Assembly (NCBI GenBank): GCA_045540115.1 | Contig: JAZQGR010000082.1 | Location: forward strand, 1 to 64,000 | DNA from: Colimorpha_A sp045540115 | GTDB lineage: Bacteria; Bacillota; Clostridia; Oscillospirales; CAG-272 | Length of the DNA stretch: 64,000 bases | Direction of reading: 5' to 3' | Program-made: the position numbers and the translations under genes | The notes under the pieces: model-generated | Database searches by the model: none | Told to the model about the DNA's origin: nothing | What the model saw: the letters and a program-made list of their open reading frames with translations, nothing else | Shown here: in pieces, positions 1 to 8,883 of the stretch | Position numbering within the stretch: the stretch's first letter is position 1 | Layout: the number at the start of each line of letters is the position of its first letter

Positions 1-20
1 CCGCAAGTTTTCAACCCTAT

Positions 21-92
21 TGTAGGGGCGACCATTGGTCGCCCGAGTAATAGTGATGAAACAAAACGGGCGACCAATGTTCGCCCCTACAA
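21..92. repeat. Dispersed inverted repeat (family R1)
   Basis: Two inverted arms reading TGTAGGGGCGACCA and its complement face each other across about 24 bases. A single, solo copy of the same arm recurs at 2924-2948. The element is non-coding and lies just upstream of the radical SAM gene. It is a short dispersed palindromic element of a type common in clostridial intergenic regions. Confidence 0.7.
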
Positions 93-144
93 TGAAGTCC
101 AGATAATTACGGATTTTTTTTGAATCAAATATAAAGGACGCATT

Positions 145-1011
145 ATGAATTGCAATCTATGCCCGCGTTCCTGCGGCGCTGAAAGAGACAATGGAATAAT
201 CGGCTATTGCGGTGTCGGATCGATTCCCGTGGTCGGGCGCATTGCGCCTCATCTTTGGGAGGAACCCTGCATCTGTACGGGAAGCGGCTCGGGAACCGTC
301 TTTTTCTCGGGGTGCAATCTCCGTTGCTCATTCTGCCAGAACGGGAAGATAAGCGGCGGAAAGCTTGGTCGTGAAATGACCGAAAAGGAGCTTGCCGAGG
401 CGTATATTTCGCTTCAGGATATGGGCGTTTGCAACATCAACTTCGTGACGCCTACCCCTTGGGTGCCGAATATAAAAAGGTCGCTCGACCTCGCTTGGGA
501 AATGGGGCTTCATCTGCCGACGGTTTACAACTGCGGCGGATATGAGAGCGCCGACGCGCTTCGTTCGCTGAAGGGATATATCGGCGTTTATCTGCCCGAT
601 TTCAAGTATATGGACAGTGAGCTTGGCAGACTTTTTTCGGGTGTCAGTGACTATCCCGAAAGGGCTAAAAAAGCTCTCAGCGAAATGGTGAATCAGCGCG
701 GAGACACGGTCTATAATTCCGACGGAACGATGGTAAAGGGCGTGATAGTCCGTCACCTTGTTCTGCCGAATCATATTGACGACAGTATAAGGGTGCTTGA
801 CTATCTTCACCGCGAATACGGCGACAGCATCGTTATCAGCATTATGAGCCAATATACTCCTCAGCCGAACGCGCCCGATGAACTGAATCGCAAGCTGACG
901 GCGGAGGAATATGATACCGTCGTTAATTACGCCGAGAGCATCGGCATCAAAAACGCCTACATTCAGGACGGCGAAAGCGCGTCGGAAAGCTTTATACCGG
1001 AGTTTAGGTAA
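145..1011 (+). CDS. Radical SAM protein, PflX/PflA-like (COG1313 type)
   Basis: 288 residues. The radical SAM signature CxxxCxxC is at C57, C61 and C64 (GCNLRCSFC), which would hold the 4Fe-4S cluster that cleaves S-adenosylmethionine. An extra cysteine set at the N-terminus (C3, C6, C10, C22) is typical of the uncharacterised PflX group rather than of true pyruvate formate-lyase activase. A PDF motif near residue 150 (YLPDFKYM) is also characteristic of that group. The ATG is preceded by AAAGGA at a spacing of about seven bases. It stands alone with repeats on both sides, so no partner glycyl-radical enzyme can be assigned. Family is secure; substrate unknown. Confidence 0.88.
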   Translation: MNCNLCPRSCGAERDNGIIGYCGVGSIPVVGRIAPHLWEEPCICTGSGSGTVFFSGCNLRCSFCQNGKISGGKLGREMTEKELAEAYISLQDMGVCNINFVTPTPWVPNIKRSLDLAWEMGLHLPTVYNCGGYESADALRSLKGYIGVYLPDFKYMDSELGRLFSGVSDYPERAKKALSEMVNQRGDTVYNSDGTMVKGVIVRHLVLPNHIDDSIRVLDYLHREYGDSIVISIMSQYTPQPNAPDELNRKLTAEEYDTVVNYAESIGIKNAYIQDGESASESFIPEFR

Positions 1012-1093
1012 AATGTTTTAAGTATATGATGTTATTGCTTTTTGGAAATTCCAAAGTTAAAAATTTGTAGGGGGCGAAGTATCGGAAGGTTAT

Positions 1094-1317
1094 CTTGCCT
1101 TCCCCTGAGGGGAAGGTGGCATTTGCGTAGCAAATGACGGATGAGGTAAGACGCGGAGCGTCTGTGTGCCAAAGGTGATGTTACTTTGTTATTGAAACGC
1201 CGCCTGCGGCGGCTATACCTCGGGGAATCCCCAAAGCTTATTTCATTCGCTTTGTGGAACCCCGTTCACCTCATCCGCTTCACTTCGTTCAGCACCTTCC
1301 CCTGAGGGGAAGGCAAG
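1094..1317. repeat. MITE-like element, family R2, complete copy
   Basis: Fills most of the 1012-1430 gap. The ends are inverted copies of CTTGCCTTCCCCTGAGGGG, each itself palindromic, followed inside by GGATGAGG and its complement CCTCATCC. Related copies occur at 6241-6442 (degenerate), 30968-31133 (complete), and as single ends at 13268 and 49569. There is no open frame large enough for a transposase, so any movement would need enzymes supplied in trans. Confidence 0.75.
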
Positions 1318-1397
1318 ACGAAATGCCGAGGCGTTTTAATGTCCGAGACAGAGTGATTGTACCCTACGAAATTGTGTAGAATAGCATTCAAAAGCAA

Positions 1398-1425
1398 AAG
1401 AGCAAACACAACCGTGTCTGCTCTT
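1398..1425 (-). terminator. Terminator of nagA
   Basis: Hairpin with arms AAGAGCA and TGCTCTT plus an inner ACAC/GTGT pairing, lying just beyond the nagA stop on the minus strand. T-rich sequence follows on both strands. Confidence 0.6.
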
Positions 1426-1430
1426 GTTTT

Positions 1431-2531
1431 TTATATTTTCTCGCCATCAACGTAAACTTCTTTAATTGAAAGGTCATCGGATATTCTGAGAAAATCCGCC
1501 TTATATCCGTTTTCGATTTTGCCTACGTTCTTTAAACCGAGAAGGTTTGCAGGGTTTTCGGTCGCGCAGGCGACGGCTTCGGGGAGAGGGGCGCCTGTGA
1601 AGGACATATAATTCTTTACGCCCTGCCAAAGCTCAAGGGTGCTTCCCGCGATAGTACCGTCGGACAGGCGCGCGGTGCCGTCCTTCATAAATATTTCAAG
1701 CCCGGCAGAATAAAAGCTTCTTTCGGGTCCCTCGTAGCCCGCGCCGAGGATCGAGTCGGTTATGAGGACAACCCTGTCCTTTGACTTCGCCGTTCTAATG
1801 AGCTTTACGGTCTCGGGCGCGAGGTGGTAACCGTCACAAATGACCTCCGCATAAGCATCCGAAGTAAGCGCCGCGACGACTGCACCGCCGCCTCTGTGGT
1901 GTATAAGCGGCATTGCGTTAAAAAGGTGCGTAAAGGATCTTACGCCCTTTTTGACAAGCTCGGCGGCTTCCGAGTAAGTTGCCGTCGTGTGTGCAAGGGA
2001 GGCGGTATAGGAGCGCGAAAGGATCGCGTCAAGAAATTTTCCGTCTCTGTCAAGCTCGTAGGCGCAGGAAAAATGCAGGTGCATATTTTTTGCTGCTTCG
2101 GCAAAATCTTCAATTTCTTTCGGATCGAGGGACGCAAGGTACTCGGGCGCGTGAGCGCCTTTTTTCTCGGGATTCATATATCTTCCCTCTATGTGCATGG
2201 CGGGAAATCCGAGATCCGACGCTTCTCTTACGCGCTGAATCATCTTCCCGTATTCGTTTGATGCGAGTGTCGGGATCACGGTCGTAACGCCTTTTTTCGC
2301 GTATAGGGTTTTGAGCGCAGTCAGCTCCTCGGGCGTGGTTTCGTCGAAATCGAAGCCGCATCTGCCGTGGGTGTGAATATCGATAAGCCCCGGAATTACG
2401 GTGTCGCCGCCGAGGTCGATGGCGTCCTCACCTTTGATATAGTCGGTGAAAGTTCCGTTTTCGATAGCGAACGTGCCCTCGGTTATTTTGCCTTCACGCA
2501 AGAGCTTTGCGTTAATAAATGCTTTTCTCAT
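1431..2531 (-). CDS. nagA: N-acetylglucosamine-6-phosphate deacetylase
   Basis: 366 residues, full length for NagA. The amidohydrolase metal motif HTH (H53, H55 in DIHTHG) and the metal-ligand glutamate in HIEGRYMNP (E115) are present, as are the later histidines in SLAHTTAT and FTHLFNAM and the catalytic aspartate in LITDS. The enzyme removes acetate from GlcNAc-6-phosphate in the cytoplasm, the committed step of amino-sugar recycling. NagB is not adjacent, which is unusual because the two are often paired. The gene is monocistronic here. Confidence 0.93.
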   Translation of the reverse strand: MRKAFINAKLLREGKITEGTFAIENGTFTDYIKGEDAIDLGGDTVIPGLIDIHTHGRCGFDFDETTPEELTALKTLYAKKGVTTVIPTLASNEYGKMIQRVREASDLGFPAMHIEGRYMNPEKKGAHAPEYLASLDPKEIEDFAEAAKNMHLHFSCAYELDRDGKFLDAILSRSYTASLAHTTATYSEAAELVKKGVRSFTHLFNAMPLIHHRGGGAVVAALTSDAYAEVICDGYHLAPETVKLIRTAKSKDRVVLITDSILGAGYEGPERSFYSAGLEIFMKDGTARLSDGTIAGSTLELWQGVKNYMSFTGAPLPEAVACATENPANLLGLKNVGKIENGYKADFLRISDDLSIKEVYVDGEKI

Positions 2532-2746
2532 AATGCTCTCGTTTTGGAATGAAAATTTATTTTTGTTTATCTATGATTCGATTATAACACGGTGCATTCA
2601 CTTTTTCTACAATTATACCGAAATTTACGCAAAAAATATTTTTTGGCGGTATTCGCTTCGGTAACGGCAGGGAAGGAAAGACATAGAATGGTATCAAAGG
2701 GCGGCAAAACCGACCTTTTGAATGAAACAGAAAGGATATTAATACC

Positions 2747-2863
2747 ATGGGATGCCTCTGCAACATTTTTGACGACTGCAACGTTTGGATCGTAATCCTT
2801 ATTCTCCTTATTCTCTATTGGTACTGCAACGGTAGCAATACCTGCGGCTGCGGCTGTAACTAA
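2747..2863 (+). CDS. 38-residue cysteine-rich membrane peptide
   Basis: A short frame with ATG at 2747 preceded by GAAAGGAT and followed directly by a clean terminator at 2883. The peptide has three parts: a Cys/Asp/Asn head (MGCLCNIFDDCN), one hydrophobic segment of about 14 residues rich in Ile, Leu, Trp and Tyr, and a tail ending CGCGCN. Seven cysteines in 38 residues, placed symmetrically around a membrane span, argue against chance. Small cysteine-rich peptides with a central hydrophobic stretch occur in Clostridia and are sometimes linked to spores, but I cannot assign a family. The matched ribosome site and terminator make it a likely real gene. Confidence 0.6.
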   Translation: MGCLCNIFDDCNVWIVILILLILYWYCNGSNTCGCGCN

Positions 2864-2882
2864 CTTAATTTGCCGATAAAAA

Positions 2883-2914
2883 GCCGAGCGCATTTGCGCT
2901 CGGCGATTTTGTTT
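2883..2914 (+). terminator. Terminator of the cysteine-rich peptide gene
   Basis: Perfect nine-base stem GCCGAGCGC/GCGCTCGGC with a four-base loop, then GATTTTGTTT. It sits 20 bases after the stop codon at 2863. Confidence 0.75.
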
Positions 2915-2923
2915 GCATTTTTG

Positions 2924-3075
2924 CGGGCGACCAATGGTCGCCCCTACGAGACATTTCAAACATTTCGCCGCGTTATCCGTAGGGCGGGGGCTTGCTCCCC
3001 CCGACCGTAGGTCGTCAGACCTACGGAAAAAGTTACATTGATTTTATGACGGCGGGAGCGAGCCCCCGCCCTACG
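2924..3075. repeat. Dispersed repeats R1 (solo arm) and R4 (paired arms)
   Basis: 2924-2948 is one arm of the R1 family (GGGCGACCAATGGTCGCCC). 2977-3075 is an R4 element whose arms read GTAGGGCGGGGGCTTGCTCC and its complement, enclosing a small hairpin (CCGTAGGTCGTCAGACCTACGG, split by its loop). Other R4 copies are at 6159-6184, 10832-10928 and 15841-15866. Non-coding. Confidence 0.7.
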
Positions 3076-3092
3076 AACAAATGCCGAACAAA

Positions 3093-3120
3093 AACACACC
3101 CCGAGCGTGGTGCTCGGGGT
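3093..3120 (-). terminator. Terminator of the epimerase/dehydrogenase pair
   Basis: Stem ACCCCGAGC/GCTCGGGGT with a five-base loop; on the minus strand it is followed by GTGTTTTTGTT. It ends the transcript carrying the two genes at 3133-5134. Confidence 0.7.
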
Positions 3121-3132
3121 GCTACACTTATA

Positions 3133-3969
3133 TTAAAGTCCGAGAGATTTGAGATAATCTCTGCTCATCTTTGCAGCCTCAAGGGAACAGGTCTCGTAGG
3201 AGTCGTCCTGCTCTACGATGACGTATTCAACGCCTGCCTCGTCGGCTGCGGTAAGGATCGCGTTCCAATCCTGAATGCCCGAGCCTACGGGAGTGAACTT
3301 AAAGCCGTTATCTTCTCTCGATGCATTCTTGATCTCGTTTCCGTCCTTGTCGATAAGAGCGTAAACGGGACCGCCACCAAGCTTCGTGCAAACGAAGTCC
3401 TTGAGATGGAGGACCTTGATCTTGCCCGCGTACTTCTTGACGTATTCAGAGGGATTAACGCCTGCATAGTGTACCCAGCAGGTGTCGATCTCAGGCATAA
3501 GAGTCTCGGAGTCAAGTGTGCTGTAAAGCTTATCGAGGATATATTCACCGTCGATCTTTGCGAACTCGAAATCGTGGTTATGATACATAAGCTGTATTCC
3601 GCCGTCGGAAAGAAGCTTCGAAACCTCGGCGAACTTCTTTACCGTCTCGTCCCAATTGGTATGGAACTCGTTTTTGTTGTACCACGGAATTGCCGAGTAC
3701 TTAACGCCGATAGTGTTGAGGTAATCGACAGCCGCCTTGCCCTCTTTTTCAAAGAGGTCGATAGCCTGATGAACCGATATAGCGGTCAGCTCGTACTTAT
3801 CGAGAAGTGCCTTTACCTCCTCTGCGGTCTTACCGAAATAGCCTGCGAACTCTACGTAGTCGTAGCCCATTTCCTTGACTGCCTTGAGGGTGGCGTCCAT
3901 ATCCTTTTCCATTGCGCCTCTTACGCTGTAAAGCTGGAGACCTACCTTAAACTGTTTCATTGTATTCAC
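3133..3969 (-). CDS. Sugar phosphate isomerase/epimerase-like TIM-barrel protein
   Basis: 278 residues with the AP-endonuclease-2 fold seen in xylose isomerase-like and IolE/IolI-like proteins. Marks include the N-terminal VGLQLYSVR, the central MYHNHDFEF, MPEIDTCWVHYAG with metal-binding acid and histidine, KVLHLKDF, and the C-terminal VIVEQDDS glutamate. These proteins isomerise or epimerise keto or inosose sugars using a divalent metal. It follows the dehydrogenase at 3971 with one base between stop and start, so the two are co-translated and probably act on the same sugar. The exact sugar is unknown. Confidence 0.85.
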   Translation of the reverse strand: MNTMKQFKVGLQLYSVRGAMEKDMDATLKAVKEMGYDYVEFAGYFGKTAEEVKALLDKYELTAISVHQAIDLFEKEGKAAVDYLNTIGVKYSAIPWYNKNEFHTNWDETVKKFAEVSKLLSDGGIQLMYHNHDFEFAKIDGEYILDKLYSTLDSETLMPEIDTCWVHYAGVNPSEYVKKYAGKIKVLHLKDFVCTKLGGGPVYALIDKDGNEIKNASREDNGFKFTPVGSGIQDWNAILTAADEAGVEYVIVEQDDSYETCSLEAAKMSRDYLKSLGL

Positions 3970-3970
3970 C

Positions 3971-5134
3971 TCAGATCTCGGGGATCTCTACCTCGATCTC
4001 ACGGCCGAGCTTAGCGCTCTTTATGATCGAGTCAATGATCGCCTGATTTATGATGATCTCCTCGGAGGGAACGGGGGCTACGCCGCCGTTCTTGATAGCA
4101 TCGAGGAAGGTTCTCATCTTGTAGTAGAAGTTGCTGTGCTCGCGCTTCGGTCTCATCGGGAATTTGGTCTCGACCTCCTTGCCCGCAATTCTGGAGTAGA
4201 GGGTGAGAGGACCGCCGACAGAGCCGTTCCAGCACTCGGTGGAGGGGATACGAAGGCTTCCCTTGGTACCCATAATGATGGTGTCGCCCGATGTATCGAG
4301 GTGCATTGCCCATGCGATACGGAAGTCGAGAATGATTCCGCCCTCAAGACGAACGAAGCCTGCCGCGAAGTCCTCGACCTCGAAAATGTCGGCATACTCA
4401 GCGGGTTTGCCCTCGGTTACGAAGTAATCGGGGTCCTTACCGAAGTAGTCGGAAACGTAGCCCGAAACAGTCAAAGGCTTCGGATAGCCGATGGCGTTAA
4501 GAACCATATCGAGAGAGTAGCATCCTATATCACCCATAGCGCCGATAACGCCGGTGTCACCCTGAATGAAGGTGGTACCGAAGGGAGTAGGAATACCGCG
4601 GCGGCGTCCGCCGCCTGTCTGGATGTAATATACCTTACCGAGCGCGCCCGACTGAACGATGTCCTTGACCATCTTCATATTGTCGTCGAAACGGGGCTGG
4701 AAGCCGATGGAAAGAATCTTTCCGCTTTCCTTTTCAGCCTTACGGATAGCAACAGCCTCTTCAAGAGTTACGCACATCGGCTTTTCGAGAAGAACGTGTA
4801 CGCCGTGCTCAAGAGCGTAGATAGCGCATTCTGCGTGAGTTGCATTGTAGGTGCAGATACAAACCGCGTCGCATTCGCCCGCGTCGATCAGCTCCTTATG
4901 GCTTGGGTAGGTCTTTACACCCTCAACGCCGTAATTAGCGAAAAACTTGTCTGCCTTACCGGGAACAAGGTCAGCGCCTGCGACGATCTCAACGTCGGGC
5001 ATCTGAAGCAGAACGTCTATGTGAGACTCTGCGATCCAGCCGGTACCGATTATACCGATTTTAACCTTTTTGGAGGTGTCGATAACGGACTCCTCCTGAT
5101 TGTACTTAAAAGCATCTAAGCCTTTATGTGCCAT
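3971..5134 (-). CDS. Gfo/Idh/MocA family oxidoreductase
   Basis: 387 residues. The Rossmann motif GIIGTGWIA is at 27-35 and the family EKP signature at 117-119 (LLEKPM), with the C-terminal half carrying the usual substrate-domain features (GDIGCYSLDMVLNAIG). The protein would oxidise or reduce a sugar or inositol-type substrate with NAD(P). The start is supported by GAAAGGAG upstream on the minus strand. It is first in an operon with the TIM-barrel gene at 3133 and divergent from the AraC regulator at 5272, which is the likely controller. Confidence 0.88.
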   Translation of the reverse strand: MAHKGLDAFKYNQEESVIDTSKKVKIGIIGTGWIAESHIDVLLQMPDVEIVAGADLVPGKADKFFANYGVEGVKTYPSHKELIDAGECDAVCICTYNATHAECAIYALEHGVHVLLEKPMCVTLEEAVAIRKAEKESGKILSIGFQPRFDDNMKMVKDIVQSGALGKVYYIQTGGGRRRGIPTPFGTTFIQGDTGVIGAMGDIGCYSLDMVLNAIGYPKPLTVSGYVSDYFGKDPDYFVTEGKPAEYADIFEVEDFAAGFVRLEGGIILDFRIAWAMHLDTSGDTIIMGTKGSLRIPSTECWNGSVGGPLTLYSRIAGKEVETKFPMRPKREHSNFYYKMRTFLDAIKNGGVAPVPSEEIIINQAIIDSIIKSAKLGREIEVEIPEI

Positions 5135-5271
5135 AGTTTTGTCTCCTTTCGAAAGGGCATATTGATTTTTTTAATTTAATATGCTATTATTATAGTACCG
5201 AATATTTGATTTTTTGACTACACGGATTTTAACTTAAATTTGTACGATTTTCACTTTTGGAGAAAAATACA

Positions 5272-6150
5272 ATGCGCGAAGAGATAGTTAACCTCGACAA
5301 CAACATATCAATTCATATTTCCTGCCCCGTCCTCCCACCGCTTGAAGAGGGCGTCGCGGTAGAGCATCGCAGACGCTTGCTGAGCGATATGCATCTGCAC
5401 AATGAATATGAATTTTTACGCGTGAACCGCGGTGTTTTCAGGTGCGTGACACTCGACGGCGAGTTTGTTCTGCACGAGGGCGACATTATTTTTATCAATA
5501 AATACGTTCCGCACAGCACCTTCGAGGAGACAAGCGATACTCACAGCACGCTTATCCAGTTTCGTCTGCCCTCCGAGGGGGATTCGATAACGAGATACAT
5601 ATCGCGCTTTACGAGTATTTCCGATACCCCCGCCTGCGTTTTCAAAAAGGAAGCGCCCGGATTTGACGAGATACGGCAGAGCTTTGATACGATCCTCCTT
5701 GAATATTCATCGAAAAAGCCTTTCTGGAGCGACTACATATACAATCACATGCTTATGCTTATCTCCGCACTTCGTCGACAGGGCGTCATTTCCGATCAGA
5801 TACAGAAAAAGCGCGAGGAGATAAACAAGCTTCGCCCCGTGCTTGAATATATAAACGACAACTGTGGAGAGAGCTTGTCGACGGCGGACCTCAGCAATAT
5901 GTTCAACTTCAACGAGCAGTATTTTTGCCGTCTTTTCAAGAACATAGTCGGCACAAGCCCGATAAACTATATCAATTTTGTCCGCGTCAGCAAGGCGGAA
6001 AAGCTCTTAAAGACTGAAACGAGCCTGCTTAAGGTTGCAAACGATATGGGCTTTTCCTCGCTTTCCTATTTCAACCGAGTGTTTAAGAAGTACAAGCATT
6101 ATTCTCCGGGAGAATATAAGAAGATCATAAGAGCAAGAGAGTTTGAATAA
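5272..6150 (+). CDS. AraC family transcriptional regulator
   Basis: 292 residues from ATG 5272. I prefer this start over the in-frame TTG at 5257 because GGAG at 5259-5262 overlaps that TTG and sits nine bases before the ATG. The N-terminal half is a cupin-type ligand domain (HLHNEYEFLRV near residue 40; a later HSTFEE). The last 100 residues form two helix-turn-helix units (LSTADLSNMFNFNEQYFCRLFK and MGFSSLSYFNRVFKKY, split here for length). It is divergent from the dehydrogenase/epimerase pair and is inferred to regulate it. Confidence 0.88.
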   Translation: MREEIVNLDNNISIHISCPVLPPLEEGVAVEHRRRLLSDMHLHNEYEFLRVNRGVFRCVTLDGEFVLHEGDIIFINKYVPHSTFEETSDTHSTLIQFRLPSEGDSITRYISRFTSISDTPACVFKKEAPGFDEIRQSFDTILLEYSSKKPFWSDYIYNHMLMLISALRRQGVISDQIQKKREEINKLRPVLEYINDNCGESLSTADLSNMFNFNEQYFCRLFKNIVGTSPINYINFVRVSKAEKLLKTETSLLKVANDMGFSSLSYFNRVFKKYKHYSPGEYKKIIRAREFE

Positions 6151-6158
6151 GGTTTTAT

Positions 6159-6442
6159 TGTAGGGCGGGGGCTTGCTCCCGCCGTCTACTTCCGTGCTCA
6201 CCCTATTCACCACATCGAAAATATTCGCCACGCAGTTTACCTTCTCCAGCGGGATGAAGGTAAGAGGTAAACCTCGGATGAGGTGTCCGCGGTGTGATGT
6301 AACATCATTTTGGCATACGGTTGCTTCGCAACCTACACCTCGGGAACCCCCCAAGCTCATTTCATTCGCTTCGGGGAACCCCGTTCACCTCATCCGACCG
6401 CGACTTTGTCGCTTGCGCCATTCCCCCTCTGGGGAAGGCAAG
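6159..6442. repeat. R4 arm followed by degenerate R2 element
   Basis: The 400-base gap after the AraC gene holds a solo R4 arm (6159-6184) and a diverged R2 copy: GGATGAGG near 6276, a left end reduced to CTTCTCC, and a right end GGGGAAGGCAAG at 6431-6442. No gene is visible. The copy is useful for ranking ages because its ends have decayed more than those at 1094 or 30968. Confidence 0.6.
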
Positions 6443-6510
6443 ACAAAGCGGCGGGGCGTTCAGACGCTTGCAATAGAGGGATCGCCATCCTTAAAAACCA
6501 ATTTCAAACA

Positions 6511-6545
6511 AAAAAGAGATACGGTTTTCACCGTATCTCTTTTAA
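6511..6545 (-). terminator. Terminator of pnp
   Basis: Stem AGAGATACGG/CCGTATCTCT with a six-base loop, flanked by A-runs on the left (T-run on the minus strand) and T-runs on the right, so it could work in both directions. It lies just after the pnp stop codon. Confidence 0.8.
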
Positions 6546-6550
6546 TTTAA

Positions 6551-8713
6551 TTATTTTTCTCTTCTCGGACGGAAGGGACGGCGGGGACGCTCAACGGGAG
6601 CTTCTTCCTCCATTCCCTCGGGGCGGGGAAGAGTATCCTTATGAGAAAGGTTCATTCTGCCCTTTTCGTCGATTCCGAGGAACTTAACTGCGAGCTTGTC
6701 GCCGACGTTGCAAACGTCCTCAACCTTCTCGACTCTGGTATGAGCGAGCTTCGAGATGTGAACGAGTCCTTCCTTACCGGGAGCGAACTCAACGAACGCG
6801 CCGATCGGAATTACGCGGGTAACGGTACCCTCATAGATTGCGCCAACCTCGGGCTCGAATACTATATTCTTGATTGCAGCCTCAGCAGCAAGACCGCCGT
6901 CGCGGTTAACTGCTGCGATGAAGATCGAGCCATCCTCTTCGATGGTGATCTCGGTTCCGGTCTCAGCCTGAATCTTCTGAATTACCTTACCCTTAGGTCC
7001 GATAACGTCGCCGATCTTCTCGGGGTTGATCTTCATGGAGATCATCTTGGGTGCCCACTTGCAAACCTCGGGACGAGGCTCTGCGATCGCCTTGAGAAGA
7101 ACTTCATCGATGATGTAGTCACGGCCCTTGTGAGTGGTCTCAAGAGCTTCTTTTATGATCTCGGGGGTAAGACCGTCGATCTTAAGATCCATCTGAATGG
7201 AGGTGATACCCTTATGAGTACCTGCTACCTTGAAGTCCATATCGCCGTAGAAGTCCTCAAGACCCTGAATGTCGATCATGGTAGTCCAGCTGCCGTCATC
7301 CTCGGTGATAAGACCGCAGGAGATACCTGCAACGGGAGCCTTTATCGGAACACCTGCTGCCATAAGCGCGAGGGTAGAACCGCAAACGGATGCCTGCGAG
7401 GTAGAGCCGTTGGAGGAAAGGACCTCGGATACGCAACGGATAGCGTAGGGGAACTCCTCAACGGAGGGAAGAACGGGAACGAGAGATCTTTCTGCAAGAG
7501 CTCCGTGACCGATCTCGCGGCGTCCGGGAGAACGGACTGCCTTTGCTTCACCGGTGGAGTAACCGGGCATATTGTAATGGTGCATATATCTCTTCGACTC
7601 TTCCTCGTCGATGCCGTCGAGCATCTGAGCGTCACCGAGAGTACCGAGAGTTGCTATTGTAAGAACCTGAGTCTGTCCACGGGTGAACATACCCGAGCCG
7701 TGAGTACGGGGGAGAAGGTCGACCTGCGCGTCGAGGGGACGGATCTCGTCCATTCTTCTGCCGTCAACACGCTTCTTGTCGTTGATGAGCCAACGGCGAA
7801 CGATCTTCTTCTGAATCTTGTAGATGAGCTCCTCATAGCGAGCCTCGATGTCGGGATATTCCTCGAGGAACTTCTCGATGATTGCGTCGCGGAGGGGATT
7901 CATACGAGCGTCACGGACGTTCTTATCGTCGGTATCGAGAGCGAACATAACGTCCTTTTCGCAGAATGCGAATACCTTATCGAACATTTCGTGGTCGAAC
8001 TCGCAAGAGGGATAGTCAAACTTGGGCTTGCCGATCTCGTTTACGATTCCGTTGATGAACTCAACGATCTTCTTGATCTCCTCGTGAGCGAGCATAATTG
8101 CATTGAACATATCGCTATCGGATACTTCCTTTGCGCCCGCCTCGATCATAACGACCTTCTGTGCAGAGCCTGCAACGGTAAGCTCAAGGACGCTCTTTTC
8201 TCTCTGAGCAGAGGTGGGGTTGATAACGAACTCGCCGTCAACCATACCTACGAACACACCTGCGATAGGTCCGTTCCACGGAATATCGGAGATGGAGAGG
8301 GCGATCGACGCACCGATCATAGCGGTGATTTCGGGGGAGCAGTCGTTGTCAACGGACATAACTGTAAGGGTAAGAGCTACGTCGTTACGAAGGTCCTTCG
8401 GGAAGAGAGGACGAACGGGACGGTCGATAACGCGGGAAGTAAGAATTGCCTTCTCGGAGGGCTTGCCCTCACGGCGGAAGTAACCGCCGGGGATTCTACC
8501 TACAGAGTACTGTCTTTCCTCGAAGTCGACGGAAAGGGGAAGGAAGTCTATACCGTCACGGGGCTTAGCCGATGCGGTCGCGTTACAGAGAACGGCAGTA
8601 TCGCCGTATCTTACGAGGCAGGAGCCGTTTGCAAGTCCTGCCATCTTGCCGGTCTCGATAACGAGAGGTCTTCCGGCGAGCTCATACTCATAAACCTTGA
8701 ATTTTTCGAACAT
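6551..8713 (-). CDS. pnp: Polyribonucleotide nucleotidyltransferase (PNPase)
   Basis: 720 residues, normal length. Two RNase PH-like domains are visible: the first includes GRIPGGYFRREGKPSEKAIL (split by loop) and the second ends in the helical PNPase core, followed by a KH domain (KIGDVIGPKGKVIQKI) and an S1 domain (YEGTVTRVIPIGAFVEF) before an Arg/Pro-rich basic tail. The enzyme degrades RNA 3' to 5' phosphorolytically in the cytoplasm. It lies downstream of rpsO, the conserved bacterial order. All domains are present, with no sign of damage. Confidence 0.97.
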   Translation of the reverse strand: MFEKFKVYEYELAGRPLVIETGKMAGLANGSCLVRYGDTAVLCNATASAKPRDGIDFLPLSVDFEERQYSVGRIPGGYFRREGKPSEKAILTSRVIDRPVRPLFPKDLRNDVALTLTVMSVDNDCSPEITAMIGASIALSISDIPWNGPIAGVFVGMVDGEFVINPTSAQREKSVLELTVAGSAQKVVMIEAGAKEVSDSDMFNAIMLAHEEIKKIVEFINGIVNEIGKPKFDYPSCEFDHEMFDKVFAFCEKDVMFALDTDDKNVRDARMNPLRDAIIEKFLEEYPDIEARYEELIYKIQKKIVRRWLINDKKRVDGRRMDEIRPLDAQVDLLPRTHGSGMFTRGQTQVLTIATLGTLGDAQMLDGIDEEESKRYMHHYNMPGYSTGEAKAVRSPGRREIGHGALAERSLVPVLPSVEEFPYAIRCVSEVLSSNGSTSQASVCGSTLALMAAGVPIKAPVAGISCGLITEDDGSWTTMIDIQGLEDFYGDMDFKVAGTHKGITSIQMDLKIDGLTPEIIKEALETTHKGRDYIIDEVLLKAIAEPRPEVCKWAPKMISMKINPEKIGDVIGPKGKVIQKIQAETGTEITIEEDGSIFIAAVNRDGGLAAEAAIKNIVFEPEVGAIYEGTVTRVIPIGAFVEFAPGKEGLVHISKLAHTRVEKVEDVCNVGDKLAVKFLGIDEKGRMNLSHKDTLPRPEGMEEEAPVERPRRPFRPRREK

Positions 8714-8742
8714 TTTTCTTTTTCCTCCAACTTATACATCTT

Positions 8743-8833
8743 ACCGGCACTCGTCTCTCGGCGCCGGTCTATATAAACTCAATCTGAGCTTATTACATAA
8801 ATTTAGGGGAACCGAAAAAATATCGGTTCCCCA
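8743..8833 (-). promoter_or_regulatory. rpsO-pnp intergenic hairpins
   Basis: Two hairpins lie between rpsO and pnp: GGGGAACCG/CGGTTCCCC at 8806-8832 and a GC-rich one (ACCGGC..GCCGGT) at about 8743-8767. The first has no T-run of its own after it on the minus strand, so read-through to pnp is likely. Structures here serve as RNase III processing and PNPase autoregulation sites in E. coli; that role is inferred by analogy only. Confidence 0.4.
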
Positions 8834-8883
8834 CTTGTCCCTTATATTTGTGGGGTGCAGTCGAATACTAAACCCCGTCGGGC

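Noticed and set aside
6641..8776. A 711-codon open frame antisense to pnp
   Set aside because: It mirrors the codon periodicity of pnp, has no ribosome site and no recognisable domain. It is a shadow of a conserved gene.
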